From Sanguibacter suaedae (GTDB lineage Bacteria > Actinomycetota > Actinomycetes > Actinomycetales > Cellulomonadaceae), in contig NZ_JAEINH010000002.1 in assembly GCF_016342785.1 (NCBI RefSeq), forward strand, positions 96,019 to 160,018: a DNA stretch of 64,000 nt, written 5' to 3'. Below, piece by piece: positions 22,992 to 31,320 of the stretch (the stretch's first letter is position 1; every line of letters starts with the position of its first letter). Position numbers and translations under genes: made by a program. Under the pieces are notes generated by a model that was not told where the DNA came from, searched no databases, and saw nothing but the letters and a program-made list of their open reading frames with translations.

Positions 22992-23960
22992 TCAGAAGTA
23001 GCGGGGGAAGGGCGACCAGTCGGGGTCCCGGCGCTCGAGGAACGCGTCACGCCCCTCGACGGCCTCGTCCGTCATGTACGCCAGACGGGTCGCCTCCCCG
23101 GCGAACACCTGCTGCCCCGCGAGACCGTCGTCGGCGAGGTTGAAGGCGAACTTGAGCATCCGGATCGCCTGCGGCGACTTGGTCGCGACGGTCCGGGCGT
23201 ACTCGAGGGCGAGGTCCTCGAGGTCGGCGTGGTCCGCGACCTCGTTCACGGCGCCCCACTCGTAGGCGTCCTGCGCGGAGTACTCGCGGGCGAGGAAGAA
23301 CACCTCGCGGGCGCGCTTCTGCCCCACCTGGCGGGCGAACAGCGCGGAGCCGTAGCCGCCGTCGAACGAGCCGACGTTCGCGTCGGTCTGCTTGAACCGG
23401 CCGTGCTCGCGCGACGCGATCGAGAGGTCCGCCACGACGTGCAGCGAGTGCCCTCCACCGGCGGCCCACCCGTTGACCACCGCCACCACCACCTTCGGCA
23501 TGGTGCGGATGAGGCGCTGCACCTCGAGGATGTGCAGCCGGCCGGCCTGCGCGGGGTCGATCGCGTCGGCCGCCTGCCCCTCCGGAGCCGTCGGGTCGCC
23601 GGTCGTGTACCGGTACCCGTCGCGGCCGCGGATCCGCTGGTCCCCGCCCGAGCAGAACGCCCAGCCCCCGTCCTTGGCGCTGGGGCCGTTCCCCGTGAGG
23701 AGGACGGTCGCGACGTCCGACGTCATGCGCGCGTGGTCGAGGACGCGGTAGAGCTCGTCCACCGTGTGGGGCCGGAAGGCGTTGCGCACCTCCGGCCGGT
23801 CGAACGCGACGCGCACGACGGGCAGGTCGCGCTCCACCCCGTCGCCCGTGCGGTCCACGCCGCGGTGGTACGTGATGTCGGTGAGGTCCTCGAACCCGCT
23901 GACGGTGCGCCACCGGCGCGGGTCGAAGGTCTCGGACACGGTCTCGGGGAGGTCGCTCAC
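22992..23960 (-). CDS. menB: 1,4-dihydroxy-2-naphthoyl-CoA synthase MenB
   Basis: 322-aa crotonase-fold enzyme that closes the naphthoate ring. Typical segments are VRNAFRPHTVDELYRVLDHAR, the oxyanion-hole region WAFCSGGDQRIRGRDGY, NGWAAGGGHSLHVVADL, FKQTDANVGSFDGGYGSA and the final ERRDPDWSPFPRYF. It belongs to the longer actinobacterial type with an N-terminal extension of about 45 residues. The GTG start at 23960 has TAGGCT 6 nt upstream on the minus strand and no ribosome site, so a leaderless transcript is likely. It is divergent from a TetR regulator. Confidence 0.96.
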   Translation of the reverse strand: MSDLPETVSETFDPRRWRTVSGFEDLTDITYHRGVDRTGDGVERDLPVVRVAFDRPEVRNAFRPHTVDELYRVLDHARMTSDVATVLLTGNGPSAKDGGWAFCSGGDQRIRGRDGYRYTTGDPTAPEGQAADAIDPAQAGRLHILEVQRLIRTMPKVVVAVVNGWAAGGGHSLHVVADLSIASREHGRFKQTDANVGSFDGGYGSALFARQVGQKRAREVFFLAREYSAQDAYEWGAVNEVADHADLEDLALEYARTVATKSPQAIRMLKFAFNLADDGLAGQQVFAGEATRLAYMTDEAVEGRDAFLERRDPDWSPFPRYF

Positions 23961-23966
23961 CCCGCC

Positions 23967-24038
23967 AGCCTAGACGCGCGCCCCGCGTAACACTCCGGAC
24001 ACGTCGGAAACGCCGCCGCCACACGTCGTGGGTACCGT
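23967..24038. promoter_or_regulatory. Divergent leaderless -10 boxes for menB and tetR-type gene
   Basis: Minus-strand TAGGCT (23967-23972) is 6 nt before the menB GTG; plus-strand TACCGT (24033-24038) is 7 nt before the regulator's GTG at 24046. The 60 nt between holds CGGACACGTCGGAAACGCCG but no perfect operator palindrome that I can see. Confidence 0.5.
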
Positions 24039-24045
24039 CAGCGGT

Positions 24046-24627
24046 GTGACCACGGCCCCACGCAGACAGTCCCGCGGGCTCGCCCGCCGGGACGCCATCA
24101 CCTCCGCCGCTGCGGACCTCGTCCTCGAGCTCGGGCCCGGGGCCCTGACGCACCGGACCATCGCGACCCGGGCCGGAGTGCCGCTCGCCTCGACCACGTA
24201 CTACTTCAGCTCGCTCGACGACCTCGTCGCCGAGGCGGGGGCGCTCCTCGCCGCACGCTGGTCCGCCCACGCGGTGACGGTCGCCACCGGCGTCGAGGGG
24301 CCCGTGCCCGTCGCCGACCAGGCGCGCCTGCTCGCTGCCGCCGTCCTCCCCGACGGTGACGAGCACGCGGTCCGCGGCCACTACGAGCACCTCGTCGCCG
24401 CCGGTCGGAGCGCGGCGCTCGCCGCCGCGTACGCCGACGCCCGCTCCTCGCTCGACGCGGTCGTCGGCGCCCTGGTGCGCACGCTGGGGCTCAGGGTCCC
24501 GGCCGAGCTCGTCGTCGCCGTCGTCGACGGGGCCGCCGTCACCGCGCTGAGCGAGGGGCACGACGTCCACGAGCGCGCACAGTCCCTCCTGCGCGCGGTC
24601 CTCGGCTCTCCCGTGCGGAGCGCCTAG
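24046..24627 (+). CDS. TetR family transcriptional regulator
   Basis: About 193 aa. The N-terminal HTH reads RRDAITSAAADLVLELGPGALTHRTIATRAGVPLASTTYYFSS in pattern, with the TetR-typical YYFSSLDDL ending; the rest is an all-helical ligand domain with Ala-rich helices. Ligand unknown. The GTG at 24046 is chosen because TACCGT lies 7 nt upstream; a GTG at 24028 would fall upstream of the promoter box. It sits between menB and menC, so control of menaquinone genes is possible but unproven; menC begins 9 nt after its stop with its own -10 box inside the end of this gene. Confidence 0.88.
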   Translation: MTTAPRRQSRGLARRDAITSAAADLVLELGPGALTHRTIATRAGVPLASTTYYFSSLDDLVAEAGALLAARWSAHAVTVATGVEGPVPVADQARLLAAAVLPDGDEHAVRGHYEHLVAAGRSAALAAAYADARSSLDAVVGALVRTLGLRVPAELVVAVVDGAAVTALSEGHDVHERAQSLLRAVLGSPVRSA

Positions 24628-24630
24628 GGT
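24625..24630 (+). promoter_or_regulatory. Leaderless -10 box of menC
   Basis: TAGGGT overlaps the TAG stop of the upstream TetR gene and is 6 nt before the menC GTG. The menC gene has no ribosome site, in contrast to menD, whose ATG has GAGGGAG. Confidence 0.5.
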
Positions 24631-24636
24631 GGTCGG

Positions 24637-25599
24637 GTGCACGTCTACTCCAGCCCCCTGACCACGCGGTTCCGTGGCCTCGACTCCCGCGAGGGCGTGC
24701 TGCTGCGCGGCCCGGCCGGGTGGGGCGAGTTCTCGCCCTTCTGGGAGTACGACGACGCCGAGGCGCTCGCCTGGTGGCGGGCGGCGCGGGAGGCCTGCGA
24801 CGACGGGTGGCCGCCGCCCGTGCGCACTCGTGTCCCCGTGAACGTCACCGTCCCCGCGACCACGCCCGAGCGGGCGCACGCGATCGTCACCGCATCGGGC
24901 GGGTGCACGACGGCGAAGGTCAAGGTCGCGGAGCGCGGCCAGGACGTGGGCGAGGAGATCGCCCGCCTCGAAGCTGTCCGTGATGCGCTGGGGTCCGCCG
25001 GACGCATCCGGGTGGACGCGAACGGCGCCTGGGACGTGCCCACCGCCCTCGACCGGCTGCGTCACCTCGACCGTGCTGCCGGGGGCCTCGAGTACGTCGA
25101 GCAGCCCTGCCCCGACGTCGCCGGCCTCGCCGCGGTGCGGCGTGCCACCCACGTGCCGGTGGCCGCCGACGAGTCGATCCGCCGCGCCGAGGACCCCTAC
25201 GCGGTGGTCCGCGCCGAGGCCGCCGACGTCGTCGTCCTCAAGGTCCAGCCCCTCGGCGGCGTGCGGGCCTGCCTCGAGCTCGCCGAGCGGATCGGGCTGC
25301 CCGTCGTCGTGTCGTCCGCCCTCGAGAGCTCCGTGGGGCTCGCGGCCGGCGTCGCGCTCGCCGCGGCCCTGCCGGACCTGCCGCACGCGTGCGGTCTGGC
25401 GACGTCCCAGCTCCTCGCCCGCGACGTCGTCCCCGATCCCCTCCTGCCCGTCGACGGGCACCTCGAGGTCCGCCGACCGGAACCCGACGCGGACTCGCTC
25501 GCCGCGACGGACGCCGGCTCGGTGGATCCCGCCCGGGCCCAGGCGTGGCGCGACCGGGTGGCCCGCGTCGAGCGGCTCGCCGCCGAGGGAGCAGCATGA
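24637..25599 (+). CDS. menC: o-Succinylbenzoate synthase MenC
   Basis: 320-aa enolase-superfamily dehydratase. The catalytic Lys pair is in TAKVKV and VVLKVQP; the metal ligands are Asp in RVDANG, Glu in YVEQPCP, and Asp/Glu in VAADESI. The length and the N-terminus VYSSPLTTRFRGLDSREG match the actinobacterial MenC type. The start is GTG, probably leaderless. Its TGA overlaps the menD ATG (ATGA), so the two are translationally coupled; MenD and MenC act two steps apart in the pathway. Confidence 0.95.
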   Translation: MHVYSSPLTTRFRGLDSREGVLLRGPAGWGEFSPFWEYDDAEALAWWRAAREACDDGWPPPVRTRVPVNVTVPATTPERAHAIVTASGGCTTAKVKVAERGQDVGEEIARLEAVRDALGSAGRIRVDANGAWDVPTALDRLRHLDRAAGGLEYVEQPCPDVAGLAAVRRATHVPVAADESIRRAEDPYAVVRAEAADVVVLKVQPLGGVRACLELAERIGLPVVVSSALESSVGLAAGVALAAALPDLPHACGLATSQLLARDVVPDPLLPVDGHLEVRRPEPDADSLAATDAGSVDPARAQAWRDRVARVERLAAEGAA

Positions 25600-27446
25600 C
25601 CGACACCCCGGCACCTGCGCTCCCGCCGTCGCTCGAGAACGCCCGCGAGCTCGTCCGGTCGCTCGTGACCCTCGGCGTGCGCGAGGTCGTCCTCGCTCCG
25701 GGGTCGCGCAGCGCACCGCTCGCCTACGCGCTCGCGCTCGCCGTCCGCGACGACGCCCGGCTGCGGCTCCACGTCCGCGTCGACGAGCGCGACGCGGGCT
25801 TCCTCGCCCTCGGCCTCGCCCGGGCAGGTCTCGACGGCGCCGGGGCGAGGCCGGGGCGGCCCGCGCCGCCGGTGGCGGTCGTCACGACGTCCGGGACGGC
25901 GGTGGTGAACCTCCACCCGGCCGTGCTCGAGGCCCACCACGCAGGCGTCCCGCTGCTGCTCCTCACCGCGGACCGCCCGCACGAGCTCCGCGGCACCGGG
26001 GCGAACCAGACCGCCGACCAGGTGGACGTCTTCGGCCACGCCGTGCGCCTCGCCGTCGACGTCCCCGCCCCGTCCGGCCGCGACGGGGAGCTGCGCGACC
26101 TGCGGGCCGTGGCCAGCCGCGCCGTCGCCGCGGCCTCCGGGACCCGCAGCGCGGACCCCGGGCCCGTGCACCTCAACCTCGCGTACCGCGACCCGCTCGC
26201 CCCCTCGGCCGACGGGCTGGCACGCTGGGTCGCCACGGACCGGTCGGGGCACGCCCCGGGAACGACGACCGGACTCGCCACCGTCGTCCCCGCAGCACCG
26301 CCCGGAGACGCCGTCGCACGCGATCGCGCCCCGGTGGTGACCACGGGTGCGCCGGCGGACGTCGTCGCCCTCGCCGATGAGCCCGCCACCGTCGTCGTCG
26401 CCGGCGACGGTGCGGGACGCACGGCCCGTGCGCTCGCCGAGGCGCGCGGCTGGCCGCTCCTCGCGGAGGCGTCGTCCGGTGCGGCCGGCGGCACCGCGCT
26501 CGTCGCCGCGCACCGGCTCGTCCTCGGGGTGCCGGAGGTGGCCGGCCGCGTCCGGCAGGTCGTCGTCCTGGGTCGACCCACCCTGTCCCGCCCGGTCCAG
26601 GCGCTCCTCGCTGCACCGGACGTGCGGGTCGTCGTCGTCGAACCGGCCCGGCCGCAGTGGGTCGACGCGTCGCGCACGGCCGACGTCGTCCTCACCGGCG
26701 TCCCCCGGGAGTGGCTCGACACGGACCCGGGCGCTGCGGGCGGGGCCTGGGCCGCGACCTGGGCGGCCGCCTCGCGAGCCGCCCGGGCCGCCGTCGACGA
26801 GCACCTCGCAGGGCGGTCTGCCCTCGACGGCCTCGCCGTCGCGTCCGCCGTCGTCGACGCCAGCACACCCGACGACGTCCTCGTCCTCGGGTCGAGCAAC
26901 CCCGTCCGTGACCTCGACCTCGCAGCACGGTGGGCGGAGCCCCCCACCGTGGTCGCCAACCGCGGCCTCGCGGGCATCGACGGCACCGTGTCCACGGCGC
27001 TGGGGGTGGCGCTCGCCGTCTCCCGCGACGTGCCGGGCCGCACCACGCGGGCGCTGCTGGGCGACCTCACCTTCCTCCACGACGTCGGCGGACTGCTCCG
27101 GGGGCCCGGAGAGCCCCAGGCCAGGCTGCAGCTCGTCGTCGTCAACGACGACGGCGGGTCGATCTTCGCGACCCTCGAGCACGGGCGGCTCCCCGACCGC
27201 GAGCTCTTCGAGCGCGTGTTCGCCACCCCGCACGGCGCCGACCTCGCGCACCTGTGCGCCGGCTACGGCGTCCCCCACGAACGCGTGGACGACGCCCGGC
27301 GGCTGCACGACGTCCTGGCCCGCCCTGCCGACGGCGTGAGCGTCGTCGAGGTCCGCGTGGACCGCAGCACCAGGCACGACGGCGGGCTTCCCCTCGCGGA
27401 CGCGGTGCGCGCCCGGGTGGCCGCTGCGCTCCGCGACGTGCCCTGA
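25596..27446 (+). CDS. menD: 2-Succinyl-5-enolpyruvyl-6-hydroxy-3-cyclohexene-1-carboxylate synthase MenD
   Basis: 616-aa thiamine-diphosphate enzyme that adds succinic semialdehyde to isochorismate. N-terminal domain: VLAPGSRSAPLAYAL, HVRVDERDAGFLALG with the catalytic Glu, and LTADRPHELRGTGANQTADQ. The C-terminal ThDP-binding domain has NRGLAGIDGTVSTALG and the metal motif LGDLTFLHDVGGLL...VVNDDGGSIF. The upstream open frame is shadow of menC. ATG overlaps the menC stop; GAGGGAG precedes it. MenH, which acts next, is not in this window. Confidence 0.96.
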   Translation: MTDTPAPALPPSLENARELVRSLVTLGVREVVLAPGSRSAPLAYALALAVRDDARLRLHVRVDERDAGFLALGLARAGLDGAGARPGRPAPPVAVVTTSGTAVVNLHPAVLEAHHAGVPLLLLTADRPHELRGTGANQTADQVDVFGHAVRLAVDVPAPSGRDGELRDLRAVASRAVAAASGTRSADPGPVHLNLAYRDPLAPSADGLARWVATDRSGHAPGTTTGLATVVPAAPPGDAVARDRAPVVTTGAPADVVALADEPATVVVAGDGAGRTARALAEARGWPLLAEASSGAAGGTALVAAHRLVLGVPEVAGRVRQVVVLGRPTLSRPVQALLAAPDVRVVVVEPARPQWVDASRTADVVLTGVPREWLDTDPGAAGGAWAATWAAASRAARAAVDEHLAGRSALDGLAVASAVVDASTPDDVLVLGSSNPVRDLDLAARWAEPPTVVANRGLAGIDGTVSTALGVALAVSRDVPGRTTRALLGDLTFLHDVGGLLRGPGEPQARLQLVVVNDDGGSIFATLEHGRLPDRELFERVFATPHGADLAHLCAGYGVPHERVDDARRLHDVLARPADGVSVVEVRVDRSTRHDGGLPLADAVRARVAAALRDVP

Positions 27447-27454
27447 CGGATTCG

Positions 27455-27471
27455 CAGGCAACGTCCAGGCA
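27455..27471 (+). promoter_or_regulatory. 11-bp direct repeat upstream of the HtrA gene
   Basis: CAGGCA at 27455-27460 recurs at 27466-27471, and a weaker CAAGGC follows at 27476. The 11-bp period is the helical spacing of OmpR-family regulator boxes. Envelope-stress two-component systems (MprAB, CseBC types) control htrA-like genes in actinobacteria, so a similar site is plausible here. Confidence 0.4.
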
Positions 27472-27535
27472 GGACCAAGGCCTGTCACAGACCGGCGGTG
27501 TTGAGTGGGGTCCAGCCGAAGGAGGGTGAACCCCG

Positions 27536-28942
27536 ATGACCACACCGCACCACACCGGACCCGGACCGGTCCCGCGACCGCCCCAGGACGTCCCCACGAC
27601 ACAGCTGCCCCGCGTCGGGCACACGACGGGCCCGTGGTCCGCGACGACCGCGACCGCGGAGACCGCCGCACCCGTCACGACCGGCCCCCGGCGCCGCGGC
27701 GTGCTGCTTCCGGTGACCGCCACCGCGTTCACCGCCGCGCTCCTCGCGAGCCTGGGGACGGCGGCAGCGACCGGGGCGTTCGACACGACCGCCGACGGCG
27801 CGCAGGGGACCGCCGTGTCGTCGACCTTCGCCACCCTCGGGCAGGACGGGTCGACCGTCACCGTGCCCGTCGCCTCGTCCACGGTGACGAACCCCGACTG
27901 GCAGGCCGTCACGGACGCCGTCGCCCCCGCCGTCGTGTCCATCCAGGTGACCACGGACGCCGGCTCCGGGGTCGGGTCCGGCGTCGTCCTCTCGGACGAC
28001 GGCCAGATCCTCACCAACAACCACGTCGTGGAGGGCGCCGTCGACGACACCGTCCAGGTGGTCCTCGCCGACGGGCGCGTGTACTCCGCGACCATCACGG
28101 GGCTGGACCCGTCGACGGACCTCGCGGTCGTGCAGCTCACGGACGCCCCCGACGACCTGGTGGCCGCCGTCTTCGGTGACTCCGACGCCGTCGAGGTCGG
28201 TGAGCCCGTCATGGCGATGGGCAACCCGCTGGGGCTGTCGAACACGGCGACCACGGGCATCGTGTCGGCGGTCGACCGCCCCGTCTCCACCGCCACGACG
28301 TCCGGCGACGCGCCCGTCGTGACGAACGCCGTGCAGATCGACGCCGCGATCAACCCGGGCAACAGCGGTGGTCCGCTCTTCAACGCGAGCGGCGAGGTCA
28401 TCGGGATCTCGTCGTCCATCGCGACCATGTCGTCCGGGGCGTCGTCCCAGGGCGGCTCGATCGGACTCGGGTTCGCGATCCCCTCGAACCTCGCCACGAG
28501 CATCGGGGCCCAGCTCGTCGAGGACGGCACCGCGGAGCACGCGTTCCTCGGGGTGTCCCTCAGCGACGGCACCGGGACCGCGGACGGCACCACCCGTCAG
28601 GGGGCCGTCGTCGAGCAGGTGAGCGCCGGGTCCCCGGCCGCCGAGGCGGGCCTCGAGGAGGGCGACGTGGTCGTCGCGCTCGACGGGAAGGTCGTCACGG
28701 GTGCCGAGTCGCTCACCGGCTTCGTCCGTGCGCAGTCCGCCGACACCGAGGTGACGCTGACGATCACGCGGGACGACGAGGCCCTCGACGTCCCCGTGAC
28801 CCTCGCGACCAAGGTCGAGGAGGCCACCTCGAACGAGGGATCCACCGACGACGGGTCGAGCGGCGGGTTCCCCGGCCGCAGCGGCTCGGACGACCCCGGC
28901 GCGATCCCCGACCTCGGCCAGCTGCTGCCCGGCCGCGGCTGA
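27536..28942 (+). CDS. HtrA/DegP-like membrane-anchored serine protease
   Basis: 468-aa S1C protease for envelope protein quality control. Residues 1-54 form a Pro/Thr-rich cytoplasmic tail, and 55-78 a membrane anchor. The trypsin-like domain has the catalytic triad H163 (TNNHVVEG), D195 (STDLAVVQL) and S277 (GNSGGP). One PDZ domain follows (about 345-435; FLGVSLSDG, AGLEEGDVVVALDGK), then a Ser/Gly-rich tail. GAAGGAGGG precedes the ATG by 9 nt. A 16-bp hairpin terminator follows. An 11-bp direct repeat upstream may mark response-regulator control. Confidence 0.94.
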   Translation: MTTPHHTGPGPVPRPPQDVPTTQLPRVGHTTGPWSATTATAETAAPVTTGPRRRGVLLPVTATAFTAALLASLGTAAATGAFDTTADGAQGTAVSSTFATLGQDGSTVTVPVASSTVTNPDWQAVTDAVAPAVVSIQVTTDAGSGVGSGVVLSDDGQILTNNHVVEGAVDDTVQVVLADGRVYSATITGLDPSTDLAVVQLTDAPDDLVAAVFGDSDAVEVGEPVMAMGNPLGLSNTATTGIVSAVDRPVSTATTSGDAPVVTNAVQIDAAINPGNSGGPLFNASGEVIGISSSIATMSSGASSQGGSIGLGFAIPSNLATSIGAQLVEDGTAEHAFLGVSLSDGTGTADGTTRQGAVVEQVSAGSPAAEAGLEEGDVVVALDGKVVTGAESLTGFVRAQSADTEVTLTITRDDEALDVPVTLATKVEEATSNEGSTDDGSSGGFPGRSGSDDPGAIPDLGQLLPGRG

Positions 28943-28991
28943 CCCCACAGCTCCTCGCGCGGCGCTCCCCCCAGGTGCGGCGCGAGGGTCC

Positions 28992-29033
28992 CGACGGCCG
29001 ACGCTCCTCCACCCCCGGGAGCGTCGGCCGTCG
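28992..29033. terminator. Bidirectional terminator between HtrA gene and menF
   Basis: A perfect 16-bp stem (28992-29007 with 29018-29033) with a 10-nt loop lies 50 nt after the protease stop and 16 nt from the menF stop. No T-run follows on either strand. Confidence 0.8.
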
Positions 29034-29048
29034 TCGTGCACCCGGCGG

Positions 29049-30386
29049 TCAGCCGAGGGCGTGGCGCATCGGTTCGAGCTTCGCCTCCGTCTCGGCGAGC
29101 TCCGCCTCCGGGTCGGAGGCGGCGACGACGCCGCAGCCGGCGAACAGCCGCAGCCGGTGCGGGTCCTCGGGGTCGAGGGCGGCCGAGCGCAGCGCGATGC
29201 CCCACTCGCCGTCCCCGTCACCACCGACCCATCCCACCGGGCCCGCGTACCGTGCCCGGTCCATGCCCTCGAGCTCGCGGATGGCGGCGCCCGCGGCCGC
29301 GGTGGGCGTCCCGCACACGGCGGCCGTCGGGTGGAGGGCGGCCGCCAGCGCGAGGCTCGACGGTGCACCGTCGGTCCCGGGGCACAGGACGCCGGTGACG
29401 TCGGTGGCGAGGTGGAGCACGTTGGGCAGGTGCAGCACGAAGGGCACCTCGGGCACGTTGAGCGACTGGCAGAACGGCTCGAGCGCCTGCGCGACGGACG
29501 CCACCGCGTACTCGTGCTCCTCGAGGTCCTTGGAGGAGTGCGCGAGGGCGGCCGCGCGGGCGAGGTCCGCCTCCTGGCCACCCGTGCGGCGGATGGTCCC
29601 GGCGAGCACGCGCGACGTGACGAGACCCTTCTCGCTGCGCACGAGGAGCTCCGGGGTGGCCCCGACGAGCCCGTCGACGCTGAACGTCCAGCACCCGGAG
29701 TACTCGTCGGCGAGGCGGCCGAGCACCCAGCGCAGGTCGAGCGGCTCGGTGGTCCGCGCGACGACGTCGCGGGCCATGACGACCTTCTCGAGGTCACCGC
29801 GCCGGATCCGGGCGACGGCTTCCTCGACGGCCGCCATCCAGGCGTCGTCCGCGACGGACCCCTGCGTGTAGGTGATCGTGCCGGGCGGCTCCGCAGGGCC
29901 GTCCGCGGTGTGTGCCGTGACGTCCTCCAGGGTGCGGTGCGCGGGCAGGGTCGCCACCGACCCGACGGTGCTCACCGTCGTCACCCACGCACGGCCGCCG
30001 CGGCGGCCCACCACCACGCGCGGCACCACGAGGACGCCGCCGGCCGCCGACCGGTCGTCGAACGCGAAGGACCCGAACGCGACGGGCCCCGACCCGGGCA
30101 GCCAGACCTCGTCACGGACGATCGCCCGCTCGCGCAGCGCCGCCCACGCCCTCTCCGCGTCGGCGAAACGGTCGGGTCCGGAGGTCTCCACGCGCGCCGC
30201 CTCGCCCCAGGCGACGAGGCCGTCCCCGCGCCGCACCCACGCGAGGGGCGCGTCCCGGGGGAGCAGCCGGACGAGGGCGCCCGGGTCCGCGTCGAGATCG
30301 TCGACGGCCGTGGTGCGGACCACGAGGGTGGCCGGTCCCGGCTGCGTCGTGCCGCGAGGGGGTGCGGCGTCGGGCTGCGTGCTCAT
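29049..30386 (-). CDS. menF: Isochorismate synthase MenF
   Basis: 445-aa chorismate-utilising enzyme, first step of menaquinone synthesis. The C-terminal chorismate-binding domain shows EKVVMARDVV with the catalytic Lys, GATPELLVR, SRVLAGTIRR, SSKDLEEHEYAV, and ALHPTAAVCGTPT...GPVGWVGGDGDGEWGIALRSA, the isochorismate/salicylate synthase pattern. The ATG at 30386 (MSTQPDAA) is preferred: TAGGCT lies 8 nt before it on the minus strand, and earlier in-frame starts overlap menG's upstream region. It is divergent from menG. A salicylate synthase is unlikely given the men genes around it. Confidence 0.92.
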   Translation of the reverse strand: MSTQPDAAPPRGTTQPGPATLVVRTTAVDDLDADPGALVRLLPRDAPLAWVRRGDGLVAWGEAARVETSGPDRFADAERAWAALRERAIVRDEVWLPGSGPVAFGSFAFDDRSAAGGVLVVPRVVVGRRGGRAWVTTVSTVGSVATLPAHRTLEDVTAHTADGPAEPPGTITYTQGSVADDAWMAAVEEAVARIRRGDLEKVVMARDVVARTTEPLDLRWVLGRLADEYSGCWTFSVDGLVGATPELLVRSEKGLVTSRVLAGTIRRTGGQEADLARAAALAHSSKDLEEHEYAVASVAQALEPFCQSLNVPEVPFVLHLPNVLHLATDVTGVLCPGTDGAPSSLALAAALHPTAAVCGTPTAAAGAAIRELEGMDRARYAGPVGWVGGDGDGEWGIALRSAALDPEDPHRLRLFAGCGVVAASDPEAELAETEAKLEPMRHALG

Positions 30387-30394
30387 GGCTCCCA

Positions 30395-30476
30395 AGCCTA
30401 CGACCGGCAGCGGCAGCAGCGTGCCGCTGCTGGCCGGTCCTCGCTGTGACGTCGCGCGGCCCCCGGGTGAGAGCAT
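30395..30476. promoter_or_regulatory. Divergent -10-like boxes for menF and menG
   Basis: Minus-strand TAGGCT (30395-30400) is 8 nt before the menF ATG. Plus-strand GAGCAT (30471-30476) is 6 nt before the menG ATG; it keeps only the A2 and T6 positions, so the menG box is weak. Confidence 0.4.
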
Positions 30477-30482
30477 GGAGCC

Positions 30483-31175
30483 ATGTCACGAGCCAGCCTG
30501 GACAAGAAGCCCACCGAGGTCGCCTCGATGTTCGACGGCATCGCGCAGCGCTACGACCTCACGAACGACCTGGTGTCGCTCGGTCAGGACCGGCGGTGGC
30601 GCCGGGCGACGGTGCGTGCCGTGGGGGCGCGCCCGGGCGAGCGGGTCCTCGACCTCGCGGCCGGGACCGGGACGTCGAGCGAGCCGTTCGCGGACGCCGG
30701 CGCACGCGTGGTGCCGTGCGACTTCTCGTTCGGGATGCTCGCCGTCGGCAAGGAGCGCCGTCCGGACCTCGCGTTCACCGCGGGCGACGCCACGAGCCTG
30801 CCGTTCGCGGACGCGTCGTTCGACGCCGTGACCATCTCGTTCGGGCTGCGCAACGTCGTGGACACCGCCGCGGCCCTCACGGAGATGCGACGCGTGGTGC
30901 GCCCGGGCGGGCGCATCGTCGTGTGCGAGTTCTCCCAGCCCACGTGGGCACCGTTCCGCACCGTCTACTCGGAGTACCTCATGCGTGCGCTCCCGAGGGT
31001 CGCGGGCGCGGTGACCGGCGACGCGGGGTCGTACGAGTACCTCGCGGAGTCCATCCGCGCCTGGCCCGACCAGGAGGGCCTCGGGCGGCTCATGCTCGCC
31101 TCGGGCTGGCGGTCGGTGGGGTACCGCAACCTCACCGGCGGGATCGTGGCGCTGCACCGCGGCACCAACCCGTAG
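30483..31175 (+). CDS. menG: Demethylmenaquinone methyltransferase MenG (UbiE)
   Basis: 230-aa SAM-dependent methyltransferase, the last ring-modifying step. The UbiE signature appears as [17 protein letters not shown] at the N-terminus; SAM motif I is [10 protein letters not shown]; motif [17 protein letters not shown]; then [19 protein letters not shown] and the C-terminal [21 protein letters not shown]. The spacing and length are typical. A perfect 18-bp hairpin follows 37 nt after the stop. Confidence 0.96.
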   Translation: MSRASLDKKPTEVASMFDGIAQRYDLTNDLVSLGQDRRWRRATVRAVGARPGERVLDLAAGTGTSSEPFADAGARVVPCDFSFGMLAVGKERRPDLAFTAGDATSLPFADASFDAVTISFGLRNVVDTAAALTEMRRVVRPGGRIVVCEFSQPTWAPFRTVYSEYLMRALPRVAGAVTGDAGSYEYLAESIRAWPDQEGLGRLMLASGWRSVGYRNLTGGIVALHRGTNP

Positions 31176-31212
31176 GCCAGCACCAGGCCCGGACGACGTC
31201 CCCGGCCCGGCG

Positions 31213-31252
31213 CGACGACGGCCGCCTCCCGTGCGGGAGGCGGCCGTCGTCG
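31213..31252. terminator. Bidirectional terminator between menG and GH6 gene
   Basis: A perfect 18-bp stem (31213-31230 with 31235-31252) closed by a GTGC loop lies between the convergent menG (stop 31175) and cellulase gene (stop 31321). Confidence 0.85.
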
Positions 31253-31320
31253 TGCGTGCCGGTACGTGTCAGCGGGCGGTCGTGCGTTCGCCCACCGTGG
31301 TCACAGGACCGTGCTGCGCG

